Assembly: GCA_001899635.1 (NCBI GenBank)
Contig: MKVQ01000015.1
Span: 145,223-209,222 of the forward strand
Direction of reading: 5' to 3'
Length of the DNA stretch: 64,000 bases
Source of the DNA: Myxococcales bacterium 68-20
GTDB lineage: Bacteria; Myxococcota_A; Polyangia; Polyangiales; Polyangiaceae
The notes under the pieces were generated by a model, which saw only the letters and a program-made list of their open reading frames with translations, searched no databases and was not told where the DNA came from. The position numbers and the translations under genes are program-made. Shown here piece after piece: positions 57,374 through 64,000 of this stretch. Numbering within the stretch: position 1 is the stretch's first letter; each line of letters begins with the position of its first letter.

Positions 57374-57578
57374 CTGATTCCTCCTTCTGCCCGGCGCAGA
57401 CCGAGCATGAATCGATACAATCGAGAGGCCCCGCCTGTTCCGCGTGCCCGGTCCGGGCGGCACGATGGGATGGGACCGGCGATTCACCGTGCGCGCCTTT
57501 GCGGCGGGCTCGGGCCTCGAGCTCGAGCGTCGACGCGAAGCCCGGGACGGTAGGTCGTAGTATCGTGGCCGGGTCCAC

Positions 57579-58460
57579 ATGAAGCCGCGAGCACGCTCTC
57601 ATCCGTGGCTGATGCTCGGGCCCTCGCTCGCTGCGTGGATCCTCTTCGTCTTCGTGCCGCTCGGGGTCGCGGCGCACCAGAGCCTCTTCTCGTGGGACAT
57701 GCTCACGGAGCCCGAGTGGGCCGGCGGGGCGAACTACGCTGCGCTCCTGGAGGACGGCGAGCTTTGGCGGATCCTCGCGCGCACCCTCGGCTTCAGCGTC
57801 CTCGTCGTCGCCGGCTCGATGACGCTCGGCCTCGCGCTCGCGCTCCTGCTCGACCGCCCCGGCGGTTTCTTCGCGTTCGTTCGGGGCTCGATCTTCAGCG
57901 CCTACGTCGTCTCGTGGGTCGCGGTGGCGCTCCTCTGGGTGCTCTTGCTCGATCCCGATCGCGGCGTCGCGGCGGCCGTCCTCCGGACGCTCGGCTTGCC
58001 GCGCGTCGGCTTCCTCACCGATCCGCGCGCGGCGGTGCCGACGCTTGCTGCGGTCACGGTCTGGAAGATCACCGGCTACGCCATGATCGTCTTCCTTGCA
58101 GGTCTCCGCGCCGTCCCGCGCTCGCTCCACGAGGCGGCGGCGCTCGACGGCGCCGGCGCGCTCGCGCGCTTTCGCTGGGTGACGTGGCCGCTGCTCCGTC
58201 CCACGGCGGCGTTCGTGGCGACCACGAGCCTCATCGTGAGCTTCCAGGCATTCGACGTCGTCCGGATCATGACGGGTGGTGGCCCGGCGCGCGCGACGAC
58301 GCTCTTCGTCTACGCGGTCTACGAGCAGATCTTCATGAACCTCAGCGTGGGGAAGGCGAGCGCGCTCGCCGTAGTCTACTTCCTCGTCCTCTGCGTGCTC
58401 GCGGCCCTCCAGCTCCGCGCCTGGCGCTCGCAGACGCCCGGGACGCGAGGGGCCGGGTGA
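57579..58460 (+). CDS. Sugar-type ABC importer permease 1 (MalF/UgpA-like)
   Basis: 293 aa, six spans. The ATPase-contact EAA loop is LHEAAALDGAGALARFRWVTWPLLRP, followed by QAFDVVRIMTGGGPARAT, typical of the CUT1 first permease. The second permease follows after seven bases. No ATPase or binding protein is adjacent; those at 41.3-43.7 kb are the likely partners. Confidence 0.93.
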   Translation: MKPRARSHPWLMLGPSLAAWILFVFVPLGVAAHQSLFSWDMLTEPEWAGGANYAALLEDGELWRILARTLGFSVLVVAGSMTLGLALALLLDRPGGFFAFVRGSIFSAYVVSWVAVALLWVLLLDPDRGVAAAVLRTLGLPRVGFLTDPRAAVPTLAAVTVWKITGYAMIVFLAGLRAVPRSLHEAAALDGAGALARFRWVTWPLLRPTAAFVATTSLIVSFQAFDVVRIMTGGGPARATTLFVYAVYEQIFMNLSVGKASALAVVYFLVLCVLAALQLRAWRSQTPGTRGAG

Positions 58461-58467
58461 GGGGCGC

Positions 58468-59286
58468 ATGATCTCCTCGCGGCGCGCCCCCTCGTGGGCG
58501 ACGGTCCTCGCGCTCGTCGCGGCGGCCATCTGGGTGCTTCCGTACGCCTGGATGGTCGTCACCTCGCTCAAGCCGCTCGAGGAGATCGCGCGCGATCCGA
58601 CCGCTCCGTTGCCGAAGGAGCCGCAGCTCGATGCGTACCGCGAGGTGTTCGCGCAGGTGCCCGTGGGCCGCTATCTGCTCGTCAGCGTGGCCGTCGCCGT
58701 CGTGATCGGCGTGCTCCAGATCGTGCTCGCCCTGCCAGCCGGGTACGCGCTCGCGAAGCTGAGGTTCGTCGGGAAGAAGACGGCGTTCGGGTTGGTCGTC
58801 GCGTGCCTGCTCGTCCCGCCGCAGGTCACCTTCGTCTCCGTGTTCCTGATGTTCGCGAAGGTGTCGCTGACGAACACGTTCGGTGCGCTCGTCCTCCCAT
58901 TCGCCGCGAGCGCGCTCGGGACGTTCCTCGTGCGTCAGGCGCTCCTCTCGGTGCCCGACGAGATCATCGAGGCCGCGCGCCTAGACGGCGCCTCCGAGCT
59001 CACCATCATCTACCGCATCCTCGCGCCGCTGCTGAGGCCGACGCTCGTCTCGGTCTTCCTCGTGAGCTTCGTCTATCACTACTCCGATTACTTCTGGCCG
59101 TTGGTCATGACGACCGACGATACCGTGCGGACGCTTCCCCTCGGGATCGCGCTCCTCAAGGAGCCGGGCAGCGGCGTCCGCTGGCACGTGGTCATGGCGG
59201 GCAACGTGATCCTGTCGATGCCGGTCCTCGTGCTCTTCGCGATCGCGCAGAAGCATCTCATTCGCGGCGTAGCGGGACGCGCGTAG
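58468..59286 (+). CDS. Sugar-type ABC importer permease 2 (MalG/UgpE-like)
   Basis: 272 aa, six spans. EAA loop IEAARLDGASELTIIYRILAPLLRP; N-terminal YAWMVVTSLKPLEE and FVYHYSDYFWPLVMT are typical of the second CUT1 permease. It is coupled to permease 1 and should complete one importer with the ATPase and the binding lipoprotein upstream. The 162 bases after it show no gene. Confidence 0.93.
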   Translation: MISSRRAPSWATVLALVAAAIWVLPYAWMVVTSLKPLEEIARDPTAPLPKEPQLDAYREVFAQVPVGRYLLVSVAVAVVIGVLQIVLALPAGYALAKLRFVGKKTAFGLVVACLLVPPQVTFVSVFLMFAKVSLTNTFGALVLPFAASALGTFLVRQALLSVPDEIIEAARLDGASELTIIYRILAPLLRPTLVSVFLVSFVYHYSDYFWPLVMTTDDTVRTLPLGIALLKEPGSGVRWHVVMAGNVILSMPVLVLFAIAQKHLIRGVAGRA

Positions 59287-59448
59287 CAGCGCCGGGCGCA
59301 GCCGCGCGCGGCTTGGCGCGGGGCGGGGCAGGCATGTGCACGATGCCTGCGGAGAGGAGGCCTCGACGAGGCTCTTCTCGCGGCGCGATGGGAAAATTGC
59401 GCTGATGCTGAATCGGCCTTCGACGCAGCGCAACTCCGTCCTCGACAA

Positions 59449-61251
59449 ATGAAATTTCGGCGTCAAGGATCGGCGGACGACTTAGCTCGTCTGTCCGGGG
59501 CCGAAACGTCGCGAGGATCACCGTTGATTCGTTTCCCTAATAGGAAAGCCAAGCGCGCCGAGCCCGAGTTTCTTGTCGAGTTCGACTCGATCGATGTCGC
59601 GATCGACGTCGACCTCGACGAGCTCGAGCTGACGGGTGACGAGCTCGAGCTGACGGGTGACGAGCTCGAGCTGACGGACGACGACGTCGTGCTGCTCGAC
59701 GCTGCGCCTCCGGAGCCTCGGCTTTCCCGGTCGCTCCTGCGGGCAGCGCTCGCCGCGGTGCCCGACGGCGCGCGCGAGGCACGTCGAATCGATCTGGATG
59801 CCCCAGAGTCGCGTCCGATCTCGAAGGCGCGTCTCGACACGCTCCGCACGAAGGCGCAGCAGGCGTCGAGCATGACGCTGCCGCCCGCACCGGTCAGTGT
59901 TGCGCCCGCTCCAGCGCCCGCGATCGCGGCGCTCCCGGACGTCCGGCGCGCTCCCACTCCGCGCGTGTCGCTCGATGCGGAGGCAGAGTCGAGCGTGGCC
60001 GACGAGTGCCTCGCGTCGATCGCGGCGGTGGCCTCTCACGCGCGCGCGTCCAGCCCATTCATCGAGGACCTCGCGCGGCCCTCGAGCTCGATGCCGATCG
60101 CTTCGCTCGCGCGTTCGAGCGAGCGATCACCCGTCGACGATCTTCTCGACGCGGTGCCGGTCGCGCGTTCGAGCAAGCGCTCGCCCGTCGACGAGCTCCT
60201 CGACGCCGCGCCGTACGACGTTCTTCCTCGAAACGGCGCAAGCCGCTCGACGACGGCGCCGTCATCGTCGATCTCGCTCGCGTCGCGGCTCCCGGCCGTG
60301 CGCCCGCCGCCGCTGCTGGGGGCGTTGTCGTTGCCGTCGTCGTCGTCGTTCCGTTCGGCGTCCCCGTCGGTGCCGGGCCTCTCGCATGCCGGTGGGGACG
60401 ACGTTACGGAGACGCTCCCGGTCCCGCCGGGCCGCAGCAGCTGGCGCCGGCTCGGCGAGGTGAGCTCCGAGACGGCGCCTCATGCGCACGCTGGCGCGGA
60501 CGACGCCGCTGAGACGCTGCCGGTCCCGCCCGGCCGCAGCAGCTTTCGCCGGCTCGGCGAGGTGCGCTCCGAGACGGCGCCGCTCTTCGCTCGGACCAGC
60601 ACCGACGATCGCCCGGTCCCTGCGCCCTCGCAGAGCGCCAGCTCGGTCGCGCCGGTCGCGGTCGCGAGCGCGGAGCCGACCGTGATCGTCGTGCGCGATC
60701 GCCCGCGGACGGCCTGGGTCATCGCCGCGGCGGCGATCGGAGCGCTCGCTGCGGTCAGTGCCATGCGCTTCGCTTCGCCGCGCGAGGCGACGGCGGCAGC
60801 GCCCGTCATGACGACTCCTACGACTCCTGGGGCCGGCAACGCGCCGCCGGCGCCAGCGCCGTCTCCCGGCGCCGTCGTTCAGTTCGGCGAAGAGGACGGC
60901 GTGTCGATCCACGTTCCGCTGCCTGTCTCGTCGGCTCCGTCCTCGTCGGAGCATCCCGTCGCTTCCGCCTCCGCGAGCGCCGCTCCCTCGCACGTGGCTC
61001 GCCCCGCGACTCAGTCGTCGCGCGAGCGGTCGCCGGTCGCTCGTCCGAGCCGACCGCTGAACCCCAAAGTCTCCGCGCCGACGCCGCTCCCTGACGGCTC
61101 GCTCGGTCTCGCATCGACCGGCACCGCGACGGTGACGACGCCGGCGCCGGCATTGGCCCCGCTTCCGGTCCCTCAGCCGCCCGCGCGCAAGCGCGCGCTG
61201 ACGCCGGAGCAGGAGCTCGCCGAAGCGCAGCTCCGCGCCGCGACGCGCTGA
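59449..61251 (+). CDS. Repeat-rich single-span membrane protein, 600 aa
   Basis: ATG 59449, with TTG 59524 possible. An acidic start with three DELELTG units (about residues 57-78) and long disordered Ser/Pro/Ala regions. Two internal repeats: ARSS-x-RSPVD-LLDA (twice) and TETLPVPPGRSS-RRLGEV (twice). One membrane span lies near residues 425-440 (WVIAAAAIGALAAVSAM), then a Pro/Ala tail. The first part is presumably cytoplasmic. No domain recognised. Confidence 0.7.
   Translation: MKFRRQGSADDLARLSGAETSRGSPLIRFPNRKAKRAEPEFLVEFDSIDVAIDVDLDELELTGDELELTGDELELTDDDVVLLDAAPPEPRLSRSLLRAALAAVPDGAREARRIDLDAPESRPISKARLDTLRTKAQQASSMTLPPAPVSVAPAPAPAIAALPDVRRAPTPRVSLDAEAESSVADECLASIAAVASHARASSPFIEDLARPSSSMPIASLARSSERSPVDDLLDAVPVARSSKRSPVDELLDAAPYDVLPRNGASRSTTAPSSSISLASRLPAVRPPPLLGALSLPSSSSFRSASPSVPGLSHAGGDDVTETLPVPPGRSSWRRLGEVSSETAPHAHAGADDAAETLPVPPGRSSFRRLGEVRSETAPLFARTSTDDRPVPAPSQSASSVAPVAVASAEPTVIVVRDRPRTAWVIAAAAIGALAAVSAMRFASPREATAAAPVMTTPTTPGAGNAPPAPAPSPGAVVQFGEEDGVSIHVPLPVSSAPSSSEHPVASASASAAPSHVARPATQSSRERSPVARPSRPLNPKVSAPTPLPDGSLGLASTGTATVTTPAPALAPLPVPQPPARKRALTPEQELAEAQLRAATR
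59620..59682 (+). repeat. 21-bp in-frame tandem repeat, three copies
   Basis: Units start at 59620, 59641 and 59662. The first two are identical over 21 bases; the third diverges in its last bases. They code for Glu/Leu/Asp-rich heptads (ELELTGD), which could form an acidic helix. Confidence 0.85.
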
Positions 61252-61266
61252 AGAGGGCTCGAGCGG

Positions 61267-62916
61267 TCAGCCCGCGCTGGGCGGCTTCGTCTTCGCCTGG
61301 GACGGCATGAGCACGACGTAGGCGAGCGCAGCTCCGCCCGCACCGACGAACCACGCGTAGTCGTAGAGGACGGTGAGCGGCTTCACGACGAGGCCGATCC
61401 ACGCGAGCGCGCAGCCGATCGCCGTCGCCACGATCGCTCGCATGTTGACGCCCGAGCCCGCATACACGACGCGCTCGCGCGTCGCTGCGGAGGCGCGATA
61501 GGGCTGCGCCGGCTCCGCGCCGCCGGTCACGGTCTCGTCGGCCGGCGTGGTGGCGGTGCCCATCACGCGGCCGTAGGCGTAGACGCCGTCGCGACGGTAG
61601 AGATCCGCGAGGCGGAGCTCCTTCTTGCGCACGAGCCAGTAGTCGGCGACGAGGACGCCGGCGATCGATCCGAGTCCGCCGGAGTAGCCGAGCAGCCACT
61701 TGAAGATGTAGCCGTTCGGATCGGCGATGAGCTTCCACGGGAGCATCGCGATCCCGACGATGCCGGTGATGAGACCGCCGGTCTTGAAGCTGATCGCGCC
61801 GGGCTTGATGTTGGCGAAGTCGTTCGCCGGCGAGACGACGTTCGCCGCGATGTTCACGCCGAGGGTGGCCACGACGACGGTGAACATCGCGACGGCGACG
61901 AGCAGCCGATTCTCGAAGCGACCGACGAGATCCACGGGATCCCAGATCGCCTCGCCGTAGATCACCGCCGACGCGCTCGTGATCATGATGCCCATCATCG
62001 CGAAGACGGTCATCGTCGTCGGCAGCGCGACCACCTGCCCGACGGCCTGCTCTCGCTGGGAGCGGCCGAAGCGAGTGAAGTCGGGCATGTTGAGAGAGAG
62101 CGTCGACCAGAAGCCGATCATCGCGGTGACGCTCGGGACGAACACGGGCCAGAACTCGCCGAACGTCTTGAACTTGCCCTCGGCGCTCATGATCTCGCCG
62201 AGGCCCGAGCAGTCGGGCTTTCCCTCGCACGTCGCCTTCGCCTTCATGATCGCCCACGCCACGAGCAGCGCGGTCATGACGAGGACGTACGGCGCGGCGA
62301 AGTTCTCCACCTTCCGCACGAGCTCCATGCCCTTGTAGACGATGAGGATGTTGAGGCCCCAGAAGAGGAGGAAGCTCACCCACTCGGTTGGGTAGTGGCC
62401 GCCGAAGACCCAGCTCTCGCTATCGCTCATCGGGCCGAGCAACGTCTGCCATCCCGGCCAGAGCGAACGGAAGAAGGTCTGGAGCGCCTGGCCGCCGATC
62501 CACGCGTTGATGCCGAACCATCCGCAGGCGACGAGCGCGCGCATGATCGCGGGCACGTTGGCGCCGAAGACGCCGTAGCTCGCGCGCGCGAACACGGGGA
62601 AGGGGATGCCGTACTTCGTGCCCGGGTGCGAGTTCGCGAGGATCGGCAGGAGGACGATGACGTTGCCGATCAGGATCGTGACGAGAGCCTGCCCCCAGCT
62701 CATCCCCGCGGAGATGAGCCCCGCGGCGAGCATGTACGTCGGGATGCAGTGGGCCATCGAGATCCACAGCGCCGCGTACGTGTAAGTCGACCAGGTCCGC
62801 TTCTCGAGCCTCGTCGGAGCGAGGTCTTCGTTGTAGAGCGCCGGGTCGTCGAGGACGATGTCCTCGCGGAGCTCCACCCGGCCGTCGGCGCGTTCGATCT
62901 GCTCGTCCCCCATCAT
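61267..62916 (-). CDS. NCS1-family nucleobase/allantoin-type transporter
   Basis: 549 aa, about 12 spans. The family signature of the first third is present: YNEDLAPT, then WSTYTYAALWISMAHCIPTYMLAAGLISAGMSW, NSHPGTKYGIPFPVFARASYG and CGWFGINAWIGGQAL. It resembles Mhp1/PucI/FurA-type carriers for hydantoin, allantoin, uracil or cytosine with Na+ or H+. The gene starts 13 bases after the kinase stop on the same strand. It converges with the repeat-rich gene 15 bases away. Confidence 0.92.
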   Translation of the reverse strand: MMGDEQIERADGRVELREDIVLDDPALYNEDLAPTRLEKRTWSTYTYAALWISMAHCIPTYMLAAGLISAGMSWGQALVTILIGNVIVLLPILANSHPGTKYGIPFPVFARASYGVFGANVPAIMRALVACGWFGINAWIGGQALQTFFRSLWPGWQTLLGPMSDSESWVFGGHYPTEWVSFLLFWGLNILIVYKGMELVRKVENFAAPYVLVMTALLVAWAIMKAKATCEGKPDCSGLGEIMSAEGKFKTFGEFWPVFVPSVTAMIGFWSTLSLNMPDFTRFGRSQREQAVGQVVALPTTMTVFAMMGIMITSASAVIYGEAIWDPVDLVGRFENRLLVAVAMFTVVVATLGVNIAANVVSPANDFANIKPGAISFKTGGLITGIVGIAMLPWKLIADPNGYIFKWLLGYSGGLGSIAGVLVADYWLVRKKELRLADLYRRDGVYAYGRVMGTATTPADETVTGGAEPAQPYRASAATRERVVYAGSGVNMRAIVATAIGCALAWIGLVVKPLTVLYDYAWFVGAGGAALAYVVLMPSQAKTKPPSAG

Positions 62917-62929
62917 CGTCGAGAGTGCC

Positions 62930-64000
62930 TCAGGAGCCCTTCCTGCCCGTGAAGACCCGGAGCAGCGCTTGCCACATCCGCTTCAGGCCGCTGCCCATCT
63001 GGAGCTTTCCCTTGCGGGCGGTCGTGCGGTGAACGAGATGGGTCGGTCGTGCGCCGGGCGAGAAGCCGTAGAGCGAGTAGAGGTTGATGAGGTCGGTCAC
63101 GAGCTCGCTCACGCCGCGCGTCTCGAGATCGTGAGCCTGGCAGTAGCTGTCCGGCTTGTTGCGGATCATGCACTTGGCGATGATCAGCATCACGTTCGGA
63201 TCGATGAGCTCGCCGTTGCCGTCGAGGTAGTGCTTGTACGAGAAGAACCGATCGGCCGGCGCCACCTCGGGCTGACCGTCCTGGGTCTTCGGCGCACGCA
63301 GCGAATTGATGACGCTGTACTCGTGCCGGAGGTAGGCCTCGATCGTGTTGTTCTCGTCGGCGCGCTCGTACTCGATGAACTTGTGGAACGCGTCGTAGAG
63401 CGTCTTCGGGTTCGCGTAGGCGCCGCTGATCAAATAGTAGAACGTGGCGCCGAGCGAGTAGATGTCCGCCGGACGCCCGACGGACTTCTGGATCCGGGCG
63501 CGCACGTTCGTCTCGCTCGCTTCACGGAAGGGCCGGGCGAGGACGAGGCGCTTGCGAGCGCGATCGGCGTAGAGGATCGGGTACTGCTCCGACCGGTTGA
63601 AGAGGGAGAACGAGTCGTTCTTCGCGATCTGGATATAGAAGTCCTCGAAGAACTCGACCTCGGGGACTCCCTGCTGCACGTTCACGAGCAGCTCGAGGAT
63701 GTTGGTCTCCTGCTCGGGGCTCTGGAAGAACAGCGTGCCCGGGACGGCCGCCTTCATCTGCGTCATGCCGAACGAGATCTCCTCGTCCGAGAGCTTCGCG
63801 ACGTTGAAGTCGGCCAGGCGCACCTGCAGCGTCGAGCCGCGGAGGTTCGGGTCCGGCAGACCGATGAGGACGTTCGCCGGCTTGATGTCGCGGTGGCAGA
63901 TGTTGCGAACGAGGTGGGCGTACTCGACCGCGCTCGCGATGGGGATCATGTAGTCGAGCACGCGGAAGAGGCGCTCGCGCAGATCGCAGGCGAGGAGGTC
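62930..64000 (-). CDS. Ser/Thr protein kinase (5' part outside window)
   Basis: The frame is open through the right edge; the last 356 residues are visible. Catalytic loop HRDIKPAN (visible residues 36-43), then DFNVAK (64-69) instead of DFG, and SPEQE in place of APE. The C-terminal half has unusual inserts (about 110-150) and a helical end, KRMWQALLRVFTG. The Asp of DFG is kept but the Gly is Asn, which may slow or abolish catalysis. Coupling to the NCS1 transporter gene suggests a functional link. Confidence 0.85.
   Translation of the reverse strand, partial: DLLACDLRERLFRVLDYMIPIASAVEYAHLVRNICHRDIKPANVLIGLPDPNLRGSTLQVRLADFNVAKLSDEEISFGMTQMKAAVPGTLFFQSPEQETNILELLVNVQQGVPEVEFFEDFYIQIAKNDSFSLFNRSEQYPILYADRARKRLVLARPFREASETNVRARIQKSVGRPADIYSLGATFYYLISGAYANPKTLYDAFHKFIEYERADENNTIEAYLRHEYSVINSLRAPKTQDGQPEVAPADRFFSYKHYLDGNGELIDPNVMLIIAKCMIRNKPDSYCQAHDLETRGVSELVTDLINLYSLYGFSPGARPTHLVHRTTARKGKLQMGSGLKRMWQALLRVFTGRKGS

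Overview
The window is about 64 kb of high-GC DNA (strong G/C bias at third codon positions). Its gene content points to the Myxococcota, most likely Polyangia, close to Labilithrix, Sorangium or Sandaracinus-type bacteria. The signs are three Hanks-type Ser/Thr kinases, tandem-FHA and PilZ proteins, many lipoproteins with Ser/Gly- or Asp-rich linkers, and many proteins of unknown function with a single membrane span. This placement is inferred from gene style. No rRNA, tRNA, CRISPR array, insertion sequence or prophage was recognised.

Layout. 1-9.2 kb: a large kinase-ATPase-TPR regulator cut by the left edge, small hypotheticals, a LURP-one-like protein, a cytochrome-type lipoprotein and two overlapping PilZ genes. 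9.2-17.9 kb: cell-envelope proteins (a trypsin-like lipoprotein with a long Ser/Gly repeat, Cys-rich and beta-helix-like lipoproteins, a thioredoxin-like lipoprotein), a FabH-like ketoacyl synthase, and a cereblon-type CULT-domain protein. 17.9-22.6 kb: the glyoxylate bypass operon (malate synthase then isocitrate lyase), divergent from a RamB/ScfR-like regulator, with paired palindromes between them. 22.9-40.5 kb: a tandem FHA protein, an SDR, a TPR protein, phosphoglucose isomerase, an ABC exporter, a transmembrane kinase, a stand-alone 5'-3' exonuclease, an APC permease, a CBS protein and a metallophosphoesterase.

40.5-59.3 kb looks like one functional district. A nucleotidyltransferase, a sugar-type ABC ATPase and a Tat-type solute-binding lipoprotein are translationally coupled, but the two matching permease genes lie 14 kb further on. 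Between them is a surface-glycan-like block. On the + strand are a DegT aminotransferase, an LpxD-like acyltransferase and a GT2 glycosyltransferase. On the - strand are an LPG-synthase-type membrane protein and a tightly packed operon: Gfo/Idh dehydrogenase, SDR, acyl carrier protein, AMP ligase, LuxE-like, LuxC-like. A YfhO-like membrane protein follows. The simplest reading is synthesis of an amino sugar or lipid carrying an unusual acyl group, made on a dedicated carrier protein and possibly reduced to an aldehyde. 59.4-64 kb holds a membrane protein with acidic repeats, an NCS1 nucleobase/allantoin-type transporter, and a kinase cut by the right edge whose stop codon is 13 bp before the transporter start.

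Points most worth a second look: the CULT-domain protein with an intact tri-tryptophan cage, the LuxC/LuxE/ACP glycan-like operon, the transporter split by that block, the trypsin-like protein with Thr in place of the catalytic Ser, the palindromes in front of the glyoxylate operon, a 34-residue membrane protein with a consensus ribosome binding site, and two places where gene 3' ends seem to have been tandemly duplicated.
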